Counted from the first letter of the stretch, positions 11,370 through 20,822 are shown. The stretch: 64,000 nucleotides of DNA from Apodemus sylvaticus (GCF_947179515.1 NC_067482.1:79659444-79723443), one strand, 5' to 3'. Numbers and translations are program-made. The notes: a model not told the origin generated them from the sequence alone.

Positions 11370-11475
11370 GGGCTAGAGAGATGGCTCAGTGGGCCATCAG
11401 AGGGTGCTTGGAACCAAACGCAGGTCCTCTGCAAGAACAGCCAGTGCTGTTAGTGCTGACCCATCTCTCCAGCCC
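11370..11475. repeat. B2/B3-derived foldback
   Basis: It opens with a plus-strand B2/B3 head (gggctagagagatgg, 11370-11384) and closes with the same head reversed (ccatctctccagccc, 11461-11475). The arms match at 14 of 15 positions and the loop contains reversed B3 body (caggtcctctgcaagaacag). The RNA could form a hairpin of about 106 nucleotides. Confidence 0.75.
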
Positions 11476-11508
11476 TCCCTTTGAGTTTTCTTAAGGTGCT
11501 ACAATGAG

Positions 11509-11690
11509 GGGGCTGGAGAGATGGCTCGGTAGTTAAGAGTATTTGCTCTTCCAGAGGTCCTGAGTTCCATTCCCAGCAACCACATGGTGGCTCACAACCA
11601 TCTGTGACGGGATCTGATGCCCTTTTCTGATGTGTCTGAAGGCAGCTATAGTACTCATATACATTAAATAAATAAATATCTTTAAAAAAT
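11509..11690 (+). repeat. B2 SINE
   Basis: Full B2: ggggctggagagatggctc head, cccagcaaccacatggtggc, gatgtgtctgaaggcagcta, and a tail with aaataaataaatatcttt. Confidence 0.95.
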
Positions 11691-11699
11691 ACAATCCAC

Positions 11700-12730
11700 A
11701 AACCATCTTATTTCATAGTATCTATTTCATGGTATTAAAGAAAGCTCATTTTCTAACCATTTTTACTCCTAAAATGTACAATAGATTCAAGGAAAGGACC
11801 TGGTCTTGCTTTAGTTTCTTCTAGTCTAATTAGGAGACAGAGGCTACAGTGTCTGGCATGAACATGATACGTGTGCTTACTTCTGAGCTAAGTATATTCC
11901 TTTAGTTCTAGAAAACTGATCTGCACTGAGCTTCTTGAGTTAACCCTTAGTCACCATAAGGCTATTCTCGTCCAGGCCCAGAAAAGGGAAAAAGCCCCTT
12001 CAGTCCCACAATGGCACCACCATTATAAATCCTCAATTTACTGCTCACCCTAAAATTAAGATAGCAAAAAAGAAAATATTTAAATCTATATATAATGGGA
12101 TAGTAGTGCCTACTTCTGTGAAAGGTCCTTCCTCTGTGCAGTATTACTCCCAGGAGGTATAAGTAAGATCTCATCTTGATTTCTTGGCTGCCTTTTACTG
12201 ATGTAATCACAGCATTAAGCTTTGAAATAGAATCCTGGGATAGGTCATTCCCTTCAGTGTCTACCATTGCTTCTTAGTGAGTCAGCATCTGGACTACTGC
12301 CAGCAGGCTTTCTACTGCATCTAGCAGAAAAACATATTTCTGGAGAGTAGGAACAGTAAGTGAAACAATACATTTCAAGGCTCCCTAAAGTACTTATCAA
12401 GCAAGGGATACAGATACATTTCAAAGCAAGCCACTCAAAATGTTTGAATAACATACAACCTCCCCACATACACAAAGAAAAAGTTTGTGTTAAAAGAAAG
12501 AAATAAGTAATGCAGCGGGCAGGAGAATTTGACAAGATCGCCTTAAATGCATGTGTCCTGTAAAATTCCCTGATTTTGAGTAGATTTTATACAAATAAAC
12601 ACATTTAAATTTGTGTAACTCCAAAGACGGAAAAATCATATTAACTTGGAAAAATCATATTAACTTTTTCATATCAGGCAAAAATATCACTAAGTGGAGG
12701 AAAGTCTAGTCCCCATAGCTTATAAGAGAA
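11700..12730. other. repeat-free stretch
   Basis: One of the few SINE-free kilobases left of the CpG island. It contains the weak candidate exon listed separately; nothing else is recognised. Confidence 0.45.
11962..12339 (-). other. candidate minus-strand exon (weak)
   Basis: In repeat-free DNA, a pyrimidine tract ending in CTCTCCAG (minus strand) gives a plausible acceptor just before 12339. A 101-codon minus-strand frame (12267-11962) starts MVDTEGNDLSQDSISKLNAV. Another frame ending at 12252 reads RKPAGSSPDADSLRSNGRH before a stop. Joining exon 1 (MSCRL, phase 0) to 12339 meets a stop after about 21 codons, so the simple two-exon model does not work. It could be an internal or alternative terminal exon, or chance. 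Confidence 0.2.
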
Positions 12731-12749
12731 TGCTATTATTTAAAAAAAA

Positions 12750-12793
12750 AGAAGAAGAAGAAGAAGAAGAAGAGAGAGAGAGAGAGAGAGAGA
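12750..12793. repeat. (GAA)n(GA)n purine microsatellite
   Basis: About seven GAA units pass directly into about ten GA units on the plus strand. Confidence 0.95.
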
Positions 12794-12825
12794 ATTAGAA
12801 ATAGCGGCAATTCTTAGAGAAAGTA

Positions 12826-12861
12826 AAATAAAATAAATAAATAAATAAATAAATAAATAAA
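12826..12861. repeat. (AAAT)n microsatellite
   Basis: Tandem aaat units directly upstream of a B1. Confidence 0.93.
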
Positions 12862-12864
12862 ATG

Positions 12865-12941
12865 AACCAGGAACAGTGGTGAGTTTGAGACCAGCCTGGT
12901 CCACAAAGTGAGCTCCAGGACTAGACAGAGAAACCCTGTCT

Positions 12942-12976
<35 letters not shown>
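12865..12976 (+). repeat. B1 SINE with internal deletion
   Basis: The head is reduced to ccaggaacagtggtg and jumps to gagtttgagaccagcctgg, so the cccagcact box is missing. Long A-tail. Confidence 0.82.
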
Positions 12977-12978
<2 letters not shown>

Positions 12979-12988
12979 ACTGCAGTCT

Positions 12989-13096
12989 TGCCAGGCATCA
13001 CTCAGAAGGCAGAGAGGCAGGTGATTCTTTGAGTTCAAGGTCAGCTTGGTCTAAGAATTCCAGGACAGCCAGGGCAACACAAGAATTCTGTCTTGT
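12989..13096 (+). repeat. older B1 SINE
   Basis: A diverged B1 ending in aattctgtctt. A younger B1 begins immediately after that motif. Confidence 0.8.
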
Positions 13097-13270
13097 AGCT
13101 GGGCAGTGGTAGTGCATGCCTTTAATCCTAGCACTTGGGAGGCAGAGGCAGGTGGATTTCTGAGTTCGAGGCCAGCCTGATCTACAGAGTGAGTTCCAGG
13201 AGAGCCAAGGCTGCTACAAAAAAATAAATAAAATAAAATAAAATAAATAAAATAAAATAAAAATAAAATG
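13097..13270 (+). repeat. B1 SINE inserted in the tail of another B1
   Basis: A good B1 whose tail is an aaataaaat expansion. The host end motif (t/c)ctgtcttg is present both before it (about 13088-13096) and after it (about 13272-13280), as expected for target duplication. Confidence 0.88.
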
Positions 13271-13289
13271 TCCTGTCTTGAAAACAACA

Positions 13290-13440
13290 TGGCTATGGTC
13301 TTGCATGGTAGTACATATTTTAATTGCAGCACTAAGACAGCAGAAGCAAGTATGTCAGTCTGTGAGTTCAAAGCCATCCTACTTTACAGATAGTTTTAGG
13401 ACAACAAGAACTAAATAGAAATATCCCACTCAAAAAAGCA
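13290..13440 (+). repeat. diverged B1 SINE
   Basis: The phrases taattgcagcactaaga, gtgagttcaaagccatcc and acaacaagaacta follow B1 order. It is the fourth same-strand B1 in this cluster. Confidence 0.65.
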
Positions 13441-13719
13441 AAAAACAAATTTTATATATATAAAAACTTATACAATTTTAGTAAATAAAGTCTTCACTAA
13501 AACATGCAAAAGATTACTCATCTTAATATCCAAGATGAGTAAGCTGTACATATAAAATAAAAATAAAGTCTAGACATTTTTAGGATATATTATGTAATTA
13601 GGATCTATTATGTAATTCAATTTAAATAATAAAGCCAAGATAGTCCCTAAGAAGTAGATTTAAACAGCTTACTTTTAAGTTAGCATACTTAAAAGAACAT
13701 TATCTTAAACCACTTTATG

Positions 13720-13879
13720 AGCTGGGCAGTGGTGGCACATAACTGTAATCCCAGCACTCTGGGGAGGCAGAGGCAGGCGGATTTCTGAGTTCAAGACCAG
13801 CCAGGTCTACAGAGTGAGTTCCAGGACAGCCAGGGCTATACAGAGAAACCCTGTCTCCAAAAAACAAAACAAAACAAAA
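13720..13879 (+). repeat. B1 SINE with perfect target duplication
   Basis: A near-consensus B1 with an (AAAAC)n tail. The 15-base duplication ttaaaccactttatg lies at 13705-13719 and 13880-13894. Confidence 0.96.
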
Positions 13880-13967
13880 TTAAACCACTTTATGCAAAAA
13901 GGAAAAAAAAGAGAGAGGGCCCAAGCACCAAATCACAACCACACAACTCTAACATACAAATATTACA

Positions 13968-14012
13968 TGGGCTTAGCATGCTCAAGATCCTGAGTTCAAT
14001 CCTCAACTCACG
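13968..14012 (+). repeat. ID SINE fragment
   Basis: Only the middle of an ID element remains: gcttagcatgctcaagatcc and gagttcaatcctcaactc. Confidence 0.5.
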
Positions 14013-14224
14013 AAATACTGACACAGCTGAAACGCTAATAGATCTCCCTTTATTATACTAATACAGCCTCCTGCCTAAATCTTCCCCTGCAACTTTTTCT
14101 CCTGGAATAAATAATCTATCATTTTTCAATATTTTTGATTCTTGCATTTCCTTCTCTAACCTTTAATGGTGCCTAGTTAAAAGAAGATAATGTTATTATC
14201 ATCATCACTGTAATGACAATAGCA

Positions 14225-14360
14225 TCACTACAAACAGCAAAACCATAGCCCTTACCACTGATTAGCTACCACAATAAACACTTATTAAATCCTCACAGGA
14301 ATGTTATTCCCATTTCTAAAAAGAAAACAGAGAGAAGATTTGCTCTAAAATCACAGGAAA
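14225..14360 (-). repeat. MIR SINE remnant
   Basis: Matches the reversed MIR: aaatcctcacaggaatg, ttattcccatttctaaaaag, gaaaacagagagaag, aaaatcacaggaaa. Confidence 0.6.
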
Positions 14361-14507
14361 ATTTTACTGACAGACTTTGACAACCATCCTACTCCAATTC
14401 ATCCTATTGACAATATAAGAGCAACTAAAAACAAAATATGACTGTAACACTAAGGCAGTCTATCCATCCATTAATAAGTATGTATGCATTAACTTCACAA
14501 TTTTTTT

Positions 14508-14700
14508 CTTTTTTTTTTTTTTAAGATTTTCACTTATTTTATTTATATGAGTACACTGTCGCTGTCTTCAAACACACCAGAAGAGGGCATTGGATCCCAT
14601 TATAGATGGTTGTAAGCCACCGTGTGGTTGCTGGGAATTGAACTTAGGACCGCTGGAAGAGCAGTCAGTGTTCTTAACCACTGAGCCATCTCTCCAGCCC
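14508..14700 (-). repeat. B2 SINE
   Basis: Minus-strand B2: T-run tail, gtacactgtcgctgtcttca, ggttgtaagccaccgtgtgg and the reversed head ctgagccatctctccagccc. taacttca flanks both sides. Confidence 0.94.
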
Positions 14701-14726
14701 TAACTTCATTAATTTTAAAAAATTCT

Positions 14727-14900
14727 GAGGCTGACAAGTTGACTCAATGCATAAAGGTACCTGCTAGCAAACATGATGACCTGAGTTCTATCCCTAGGAA
14801 CCACAGGGTGAAACTGAGCTTACTCCAGCAAGTTGTCCCCTGACTTCCAGGGGCATGCGAAGGAACACAAATGAACAACACAATAAAAATATAGCTAATT
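14727..14900 (+). repeat. B3-type SINE
   Basis: The order ggctgacaagttgactcaat, gatgacctgagttctatcc, caagttgtcccctgacttcc follows B3. Confidence 0.72.
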
Positions 14901-14909
14901 AAAAAAAAT

Positions 14910-15070
14910 TAGTAGTATTTTATGTGTATTGGCTGTGTACCAAAAGTGTCTGATGCTTTTGAAGTACAGAAGAGGGACTCTCCTCAAACAAGCTACAGAT
15001 GATTGAGTGCCAGCCACCATATGGATGCTGAGAACCAAATCTGAGTCCTTTGGAAGAGCTCTACAACCCC
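14910..15070 (-). repeat. diverged B2/B3 SINE
   Basis: Minus-strand remnants: gagtgccagccaccatatgg, gctgagaaccaaatctgagtc, ggaagagctctacaacccc. Confidence 0.6.
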
Positions 15071-15092
15071 AATAAACTTTTTAATTAAAAAC

Positions 15093-15298
15093 AATTTTGC
15101 TTTACAGTTAACAGTTAAGGAATACTCATATAAACAGGTTATTCTCATTTATTCTCTAAGTGTCTAAGTGGGTTTTTCTAGAAGTGAAGTTTGCTAAACA
15201 ACTAACAATATTCTATGAAAATTACCAGCCTTTTCAGATTTTGTAGTAAAGTTATAAAAGGTCCAGGCATGTTCAACCTGGGGTTCACACATGTCCCA
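15093..15298 (+). repeat. unnamed interspersed repeat, copy 2
   Basis: The second copy of the element at 8151-8327, in the same orientation, with extra internal sequence (aaaattaccagccttttcag). The shared core runs from ttacagttaacagt to aaaaggtc and catgt. Not a recent duplication, since many substitutions separate the copies. Confidence 0.7.
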
Positions 15299-15362
15299 GA
15301 ACAGTTATGAGTATGCCCCAATTCATTTATAGTCATCTCACAACATCAAAATGTTGGATTAG

Positions 15363-15516
15363 AGCCAGGCAGTGGTGGTACACAGCTTTAATCCCAGCAC
15401 TCAGAACTGGAGGCAGAGGCAGGTGAGTCTCTAAACGAGCCTACAGAGTGAATTCCAGGACAGCCAGGACTACAAAGAGAAACCCGGTCTTAAACAAACA
15501 AACAAACAAACAAACA
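15363..15516 (+). repeat. B1 SINE
   Basis: B1 with a (CAAA)n tail. The tail is directly followed by a B2. Confidence 0.9.
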
Positions 15517-15693
15517 GGGACTGGAGAGATGGCTCAGTGGTTAAGAGAACTACCAATGACTGCTCTTCCAGAGGGCCTGGGTTCAATTCCCAGAAACCAA
15601 ATGGTAGCTCACAACCATTAATCCGAGGCCCTCTTCTGATGTGTCTGAAGACAGCTACAAATGTACTCATAAGAATAATATAAATAAAACTTT
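15517..15693 (+). repeat. B2 SINE
   Basis: Full B2 with an insertion (actaccaatgactgctc) duplicating part of its body. It sits in the CAAA tail of the upstream B1, and caaacaaa recurs on its right side. Confidence 0.92.
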
Positions 15694-15721
15694 AAAACAA
15701 ACAAAAAGCTGGATCAGCTAG

Positions 15722-15993
15722 ATATTGTATTTGAGTGTGCATACATGCAGAGGTCAGATATCAATATCACGTGTCTTCCTCAATTACTCTCCACTTTATT
15801 TTCTGAGACAGGCTCTTTCACTGAACCCAGAACCCATGATTCCGCTGGACCGTGAAGTCTCTCGCCTTAACCAGCACTGGGATTATAGACGCACACTTGT
15901 TTTGTATGTGGGTGATAGGGTACAAACTCATTATCTGCAGGCTTGCATACATTCTATCAAGCACTCTTCCAACTGAGCCATCTCGTTTCAGCC
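15722..15993 (-). repeat. composite tRNA/B1-type SINE
   Basis: In order: a TG-rich tail with agaggtcag, a reversed B1-like middle (ctgagacaggctctttcactg, agcactgggattatagacgc), and a reversed tRNA-like head (tgagccatctcgtttcagcc). This is B4/RSINE-like; the family name is uncertain. Confidence 0.65.
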
Positions 15994-16227
15994 ACAGGCA
16001 CCTCACTTTTTCCATAAAACAATGAATGCATGGGCATACATACATGTGTATACATAAGTAGCTTTCTAGCACCTTTATCCTTAATTATCAAAACCTGAAA
16101 ACAATACAAATAAGCTAAGGGATATAAACTATGGCATAGTCATATAACAAAATACTATTCTGAAATAAAAACTAATTACTGATAACCAAAACAGGATGAA
16201 TATCAAATTACACTATATCAAGTACAA

Positions 16228-16350
16228 TATGCCAGTCTGTAACCTCTGCCCTCCAAAGGCAGAATCACAGCAAGTTCAAGGCCACCCTAGTATACAAGGA
16301 AGTTTCAGAACAGCCAGAACTGCATATAGTGAGACACCATCTCACAATTT
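16228..16350 (+). repeat. diverged B1 SINE
   Basis: Recognisable by agttcaaggccaccctagt and agaacagccagaact followed by gagacaccatctca. Confidence 0.6.
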
Positions 16351-16708
16351 AAAAGGCTGCATGCTATGTAATCCATATATAGAATTCTAAAATAAACAAA
16401 GCCATAAAGAGAAAACAAATAGCCAGAGACCAGACTAACTACACAAAGGACTGGAAGAAAAGTGTTTGAGATTATCAAACAAACTATTCTTCCCTGATCA
16501 TAATAGTTTTTACACAATTACATGTCTAAAACTAAACACTGCTATATGTAAAGTATATCTTAGTAAAGAATAATCTTAAACTATAGATGTGATAGAATCT
16601 TAATTATTTCCAATAATATAACAAGATATTGGGTGGGGGGCAAGAACAAAAAACTTTTTTCCATTGTATACTTTGCCTAGAAACCTCAAGAATGTCTGTA
16701 AAATCCTT

Positions 16709-16925
16709 CAAAAGGCTGAGAAATGGCCCAGTGGTTAAGAGTGCTTGCTGCTCTTCCAGACAACTTGGTTCTGAGCACTTACACGGCAGTTCACAAGAGT
16801 CTGCAACTCCAACTGTAGAGAATCCAGTACCCTCTCTTGACCTCTCCAGGTATGCATGTGGTACATAGACATACATAGAGAGAATACACTCACTCATGTT
16901 AAAATAAATAAATGAAAAATCTTTC
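16709..16925 (+). repeat. B3 SINE
   Basis: Order: gagaaatggcccagtggttaag, gcttgctgctcttccagac, tgcaactccaactg, cttgacctctccagg, ending in aaaataaataaatg. Confidence 0.83.
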
Positions 16926-16997
16926 ATACACACACACACACAGAGAGAGAGAGAGAATACACTCACATGTTAAAATAAATGAAATGAAAAATCTTTC
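16879..16997. repeat. tandem duplication of a B3 tail
   Basis: The segment from agagaatacactcac through gttaaaataaa to gaaaaatctttc occurs twice (16879-16925 and 16951-16997), separated by CA and GA runs. The second copy lacks three bases and differs slightly. Confidence 0.8.
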
Positions 16998-17001
16998 GCA
17001 T

Positions 17002-17160
17002 GCGTGTGCGTGCAAGAGACAGAGAGAGAGAGAGAGAAGCATTAGAGCACAACATGCAAGAGTCAGTTCTCTACTTCCATAATGTGAGCTGCAGAGTCTA
17101 AACTCTGGTTGTCAGTCTTGGTGGTAAATGTCTTCACCCACTAAGCCATCTCACCAACCC
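17002..17160 (-). repeat. B3-type SINE
   Basis: Starts with a GA-rich tail, then gagtcagttctctacttcc and gttgtcagtcttggtgg, ending with the reversed head ctaagccatctcaccaaccc. Confidence 0.78.
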
Positions 17161-17167
17161 CAACTTA

Positions 17168-17358
17168 TTTTACTTTATTTAATATGTGTATGGCATGTGT
17201 GAATGAAGATACATACATGCCACAGGGTACATGTGAAGGTCAGAGGAAAATTTTTTAGGAGTAAGCTTTCTTTCCATCCTAGGTTTCAAGGATCAAACTC
17301 AAGTCATCAGACTTGAATAGCAATCCCTTTTATCTGCTAAGCCATCTCACAAGCTCTA
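17168..17358 (-). repeat. B3-type SINE
   Basis: Second minus-strand B3 in a row: gaaggtcagaggaaaat, tttccatcctaggtttc, agtcatcagacttgaatag, and the head ctaagccatctcacaagct. Confidence 0.76.
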
Positions 17359-17361
17359 CAA

Positions 17362-17544
17362 TAGTGGTTCTCAACCTATGGGTCCAGACCATAGAGGTTA
17401 CATATCAGATGTTTACATTATGACTCATAGCATTAGCAAAATTACAGCTGTGAAAAACAACAAAATAATTTTATGGTTGTGGGTCACCACAACGTGAGGA
17501 ACTATATTAAGGGGTAGCAGCATTAGGAAGGTTGAAAACTACTG
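17362..17544 (+). mobile_element. URR1-type hAT nonautonomous DNA transposon
   Basis: Inverted ends tagtggttctcaacct and aggttgaaaactactg enclose the known core (tttacattatgactcatag, gcaaaattacagctgtga, attttatggttgtgggtcac). Eight-base flanks ctctacaa (17354-17361) and ttctacaa (17545-17552) differ at one base, as expected for a hAT target duplication. It is too short to encode a transposase. Confidence 0.9.
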
Positions 17545-17645
17545 TTCTACAATAAATCTATAAATAACCAAATGGTTCTATTTTATACTATAATCTCTTC
17601 CTATTGTTAGTCTATGTAACTGCTTCATGTTAAGATTCTATAATT

Positions 17646-17760
17646 GACCAGGCAGTGGCTGTGGTGGCAGCAGTGGTAGTGCATATCTTTAATCCCAACA
17701 CTCAGGAGGCAGAGGCAGGTGGATCTTTGTGACCCCAGCAATGATGAGGCAAAGGCAGTA
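17646..17760 (+). repeat. 3'-truncated B1 SINE
   Basis: The B1 head up to gcaggtggatcttt is intact, then it switches to unrelated sequence (gaccccagcaatgatgagg). Confidence 0.72.
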
Positions 17761-17764
17761 ATAA

Positions 17765-18878
17765 AGTATTAGTTCCATTTTCTCTAGTCCCCTAAATATG
17801 TTCTTTTAAATTTAAGGTCTCATTCATACTAGACTACCTTTCTTACCAGTTCAAGTTCTCTGTAACCAAGCTCCTGTAGGCATCTTTTTCATGAATATAT
17901 CCCAGCCTCAGTGTTAAATACATAAAGGGTTTCAGCTCAGTCCTTTGCCAAAACTCCCTTCCCCTTCCAATTAGCACACTTCAATTTATTCTTGCAGGCT
18001 CAAACTCTATCAACTTTAAACTGATATCTCTTACCTACCATTCAACTGACTAACAGATGTATAATAATACTTCCTATAAGGAGCTAACTAGCTAGCTATT
18101 TGCCACTGAATTATCACTTTGCCACAGCCTCATTTCAGATCCTATTTCTGAGTATAGTAGGATTACTGTTTCCAATCTTTCCATAGCTCTAGGCACATTA
18201 ACACCCAACACCTCCTCCCTGACACTGCTTTTTATTTCAAAAGTCTAAAAGGACTCAATACAGACAGAAAAAGAAGATTCCAATATTTTATTGATTGGAG
18301 TCTTAACACTTTGTGGACTATGCTTTAGAAGCTTATCTTTAACTCCACTATATTCTGTGTTGGAAAAAAAACGACAACTAATTCATAATTTGATTTTTCA
18401 AACCTGTTCTTTTTCCTAACTATAAGGAAACACACTCATTAGAGAAAACTAGTCAATTATAAAAGAACGTAAAGCAAAAACATTGTATTATCTCACCAAA
18501 CAGATATTAACATTTCTACTTATATTCTACAAGGTGTCTGTCTTCTGTGTATAAGCATATTAATTAATTTACCAAACCAGATTTAAGTACCACAGAATAA
18601 GGAAGAGATCCCGTTTCTCTGGAAGATTCATTTTCTTGCATATTTTATAAATGTATGTTTAAAGGAGTGGAGAAAAAGAGACGGGTAAAGAGAATCAACC
18701 TTACTCCGTTTCCTTTACTCCCACAACAAACTATGAGAAGCAGTTTAAGAACATTATACAGTGCAAAGCATATTGCTTATATACTTAGTAAAAGGACTTT
18801 TAAGAGATTGTTTTACAACCCTTGAAAAGACTTTGAGAGGTAAAGGAATATCTGAAAGATTGATCTACAATTACTAGC
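17765..18878. other. SINE-free stretch, no gene seen
   Basis: About 1.1 kb without recognisable SINEs. Frames are short and interrupted. I see nothing to call. Confidence 0.45.
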
Positions 18879-18879
18879 C

Positions 18880-18924
18880 TTACATGAAACAATAATCTCT
18901 ACACATTACATGAAACAATAATCT
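18880..18924. repeat. short tandem duplication
   Basis: The 19-base word ttacatgaaacaataatct occurs exactly at 18880-18898 and 18906-18924, a 26-base period. It abuts the head of a B3. Confidence 0.9.
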
Positions 18925-19070
18925 GGACTAGCAAAATAGTTCAGCAGGTAAAAGTGCTTCCTGTACAGTCCCGGCTACCTGAGCTTGATCCCAGAAACCC
19001 CAACTCCCAAATCCCCGCCTCCACATGTATGCCATGGTATACAGAAATACATGATAATAATAAATAAAAC
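18925..19070 (+). repeat. B3-type SINE
   Basis: Order: ctagcaaaatagttcagcagg, cctgagcttgatcccag, cctccacatgtatgccatgg, then an AT-rich tail. Confidence 0.72.
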
Positions 19071-19089
19071 TGTAAATGATGGGTTTTTT

Positions 19090-19242
19090 CCCTTTCTTTT
19101 TTTTTTTGGTTTTTCGAGACAGGGTTTCTCTGTGTAGCCCTGGCTTTCCTGGAACTCACTCTGTAGACCAGGCTGGCCTCCAACTCAGAAATCCGCCTGC
19201 CTCTGCCTCCCAAGTGCTAGGATTACAGGCGTGCGCCACCAC
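19090..19242 (-). repeat. B1 SINE
   Basis: A near-consensus minus-strand B1 with a T-rich tail at the left. It appears to have landed inside an older plus-strand B1 whose 3' half follows. Confidence 0.92.
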
Positions 19243-19321
19243 TTGGGAGTTTGAGGCCAGCCTGGTACACAAGAGAGTTCTAGGACAGCCGGGGCTATAC
19301 AGAGAAACCCTGTCTTGGAAA

Positions 19322-19360
<39 letters not shown>

Positions 19361-19372
19361 ATAGAAAGTAAA
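19243..19372 (+). repeat. B1 SINE 3' half with (AAAT)n tail
   Basis: Begins at tttgaggccagcctgg and runs to gaaaccctgtcttgg, followed by about ten aaat units. Only the right half of a B1 is present. Confidence 0.85.
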
Positions 19373-19374
19373 TA

Positions 19375-19520
19375 TGTGCTGGTCAGGTTGATGATGACAT
19401 ATGGCTATAACCCCAATACCTAGGAGGCTAAAGTAAGATCAGGCTGTTCAAGTCTAGCCTTAGCTACACATGTTCAAGGCTAGCCTAAATTCCATGAGAT
19501 GCTGTCTCAACAAAAGTTAA
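19375..19520 (+). repeat. diverged B1 SINE
   Basis: B1 order with many changes: ataaccccaatacctagg, agtctagccttagctaca, gagatgctgtctcaa. Confidence 0.6.
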
Positions 19521-19530
19521 GAATTCAATC

Positions 19531-19715
19531 AGCTGCCTAGCAGTGGTGGCACATGCCTTTAATCCCAGCGCTTGGGAGGCAGAGGCAGACAGATTTCAGA
19601 GTTAAAGGCCAGCCTGGTCTACGGAATGAGTTCCAAGGCAGCCAGGGCTATAAAGAAAAACCAAAAAATAAAAAATAAAAATAGAAAATAGAAAAAGAAA
19701 GAAAAAAAGAATTTA
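19531..19715 (+). repeat. B1 SINE
   Basis: A good B1 lacking the final ctgtctc box; the tail is AAAAATA-rich. Flanks aagaattcaatcag and aagaatttagtcag are diverged target duplications. Confidence 0.88.
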
Positions 19716-19856
19716 GTCAGCCTATGAATACTTAAATTTATACTCCAAAAGTATAGGGAGGGCTGGTGCAAACAGCTGTCCAACCTTACTGCAGAGTTTT
19801 CAGTCTATATCTAAGCCTGATGTCAAACCCTCTAAGTTACAACATCTCCAATAATA

Positions 19857-19968
19857 GTGGTCTGGTGAGATGGCTCAGTGGTTAGGAGCACTGACTGCTC
19901 TTCCAGGGGTCCTAAGTTCGAATCCCAGCAACCACATGGTGGCTCTGACGCCCTCTTCTGGAATGTCT
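19857..19968 (+). repeat. B2 SINE, deleted and truncated
   Basis: B2 head and body with cacaaccatct..gagat missing (tggtggctctgacgccc). It stops after gaatgtctg. Confidence 0.85.
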
Positions 19969-20042
19969 GGAACTCAGAGAACTTAGGCCTGTCTCTGCCA
20001 CCTGAGTACAGGAATTAAAGGTGTGTACCACCACTGCCCAAC
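19969..20042 (-). repeat. B1 SINE fragment joined to B2
   Basis: The 5' half of a B1 in reverse (cctgtctctgccacctgagt, gtgtgtaccaccactgccc) is fused directly to the truncated B2, which suggests a deletion or template-switch junction. Confidence 0.75.
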
Positions 20043-20097
20043 AGAAAGAACCTTCTATATCAAAGTGCACAAGGTTAAAAAAAAAAAAAAATCTGGG

Positions 20098-20247
20098 CTG
20101 GGAGGTGGTGGCGCATGCCTGTAATTCCAGCACTCAGGGAGGCAGAGGCAGGCGGATTTCTGAGTTCGAGGCCAGCCTGGTCTATAGAGTGAGTTCCAGG
20201 ACAGCCAGGGCTACACAGAGAAACCCTGTCTCGAAAAAAACAAAAAT
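20098..20247 (+). repeat. B1 SINE
   Basis: A near-consensus full-length B1. atctgg is found on both sides. Confidence 0.93.
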
Positions 20248-20415
20248 ATCTGGTATGTGTCCAAGGCACCTTACAAAGCAACCACCTTCAACATTAAGTG
20301 TCTCATTCCTTTTAGTTGACAAAAAGAAAACCACACAAGCTGCTTAATTATAATCTCTTTTCACAATCTCTAAGATTTTAATTATCTTTCTTTGATAATG
20401 ACCATACCAAGAAAT

Positions 20416-20572
20416 AAGGCGGGTGGTGGTGGTGCACGCCTGTAATCCCAGCACTTTGGGAGGCAGAGGCAGGCGGATTTCTGAGTTCGAGGCCATCCTG
20501 GTCTACAGAGTGAGCTCTAGGACAGCCAGGGCTATACAGAGAAACCCTGTCTCAAAAAAAACCAAATCCAAA
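20416..20572 (+). repeat. B1 SINE
   Basis: A full-length B1 whose A-tail has expanded into the long purine tract that follows. Confidence 0.94.
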
Positions 20573-20601
20573 AAAAACAAAAAAAAAAAAAAAAAAAAGA
20601 A

Positions 20602-20638
<37 letters not shown>

Positions 20639-20762
20639 AAAAAGAAAAGAAAGAAAAGAAAAGAAAAGAAAGAAAAGAAAAGAAAAGAAAGAAAAGAAAA
20701 GAAAAGAAAAGAAAAGAAAAGAAAAGAAAAGAAAAGAAAAGAAAAGAAAAGAAAAGAAAAGA
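20573..20762. repeat. long homopurine (GAAA)n/(GAAAA)n tract
   Basis: About 190 bases with almost no pyrimidine on the plus strand: an A-run, then gaaa units, then gaaaa units. It descends from the B1 tail. The Lys/Arg/Glu-rich 142-codon frame across it is an artefact. Confidence 0.95.
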
Positions 20763-20822
20763 GTTCCCTGAGATGGAGAAGAGGGGGAGACTATTTTTTT
20801 CTAACTCAAAAAAATGTTTCCT

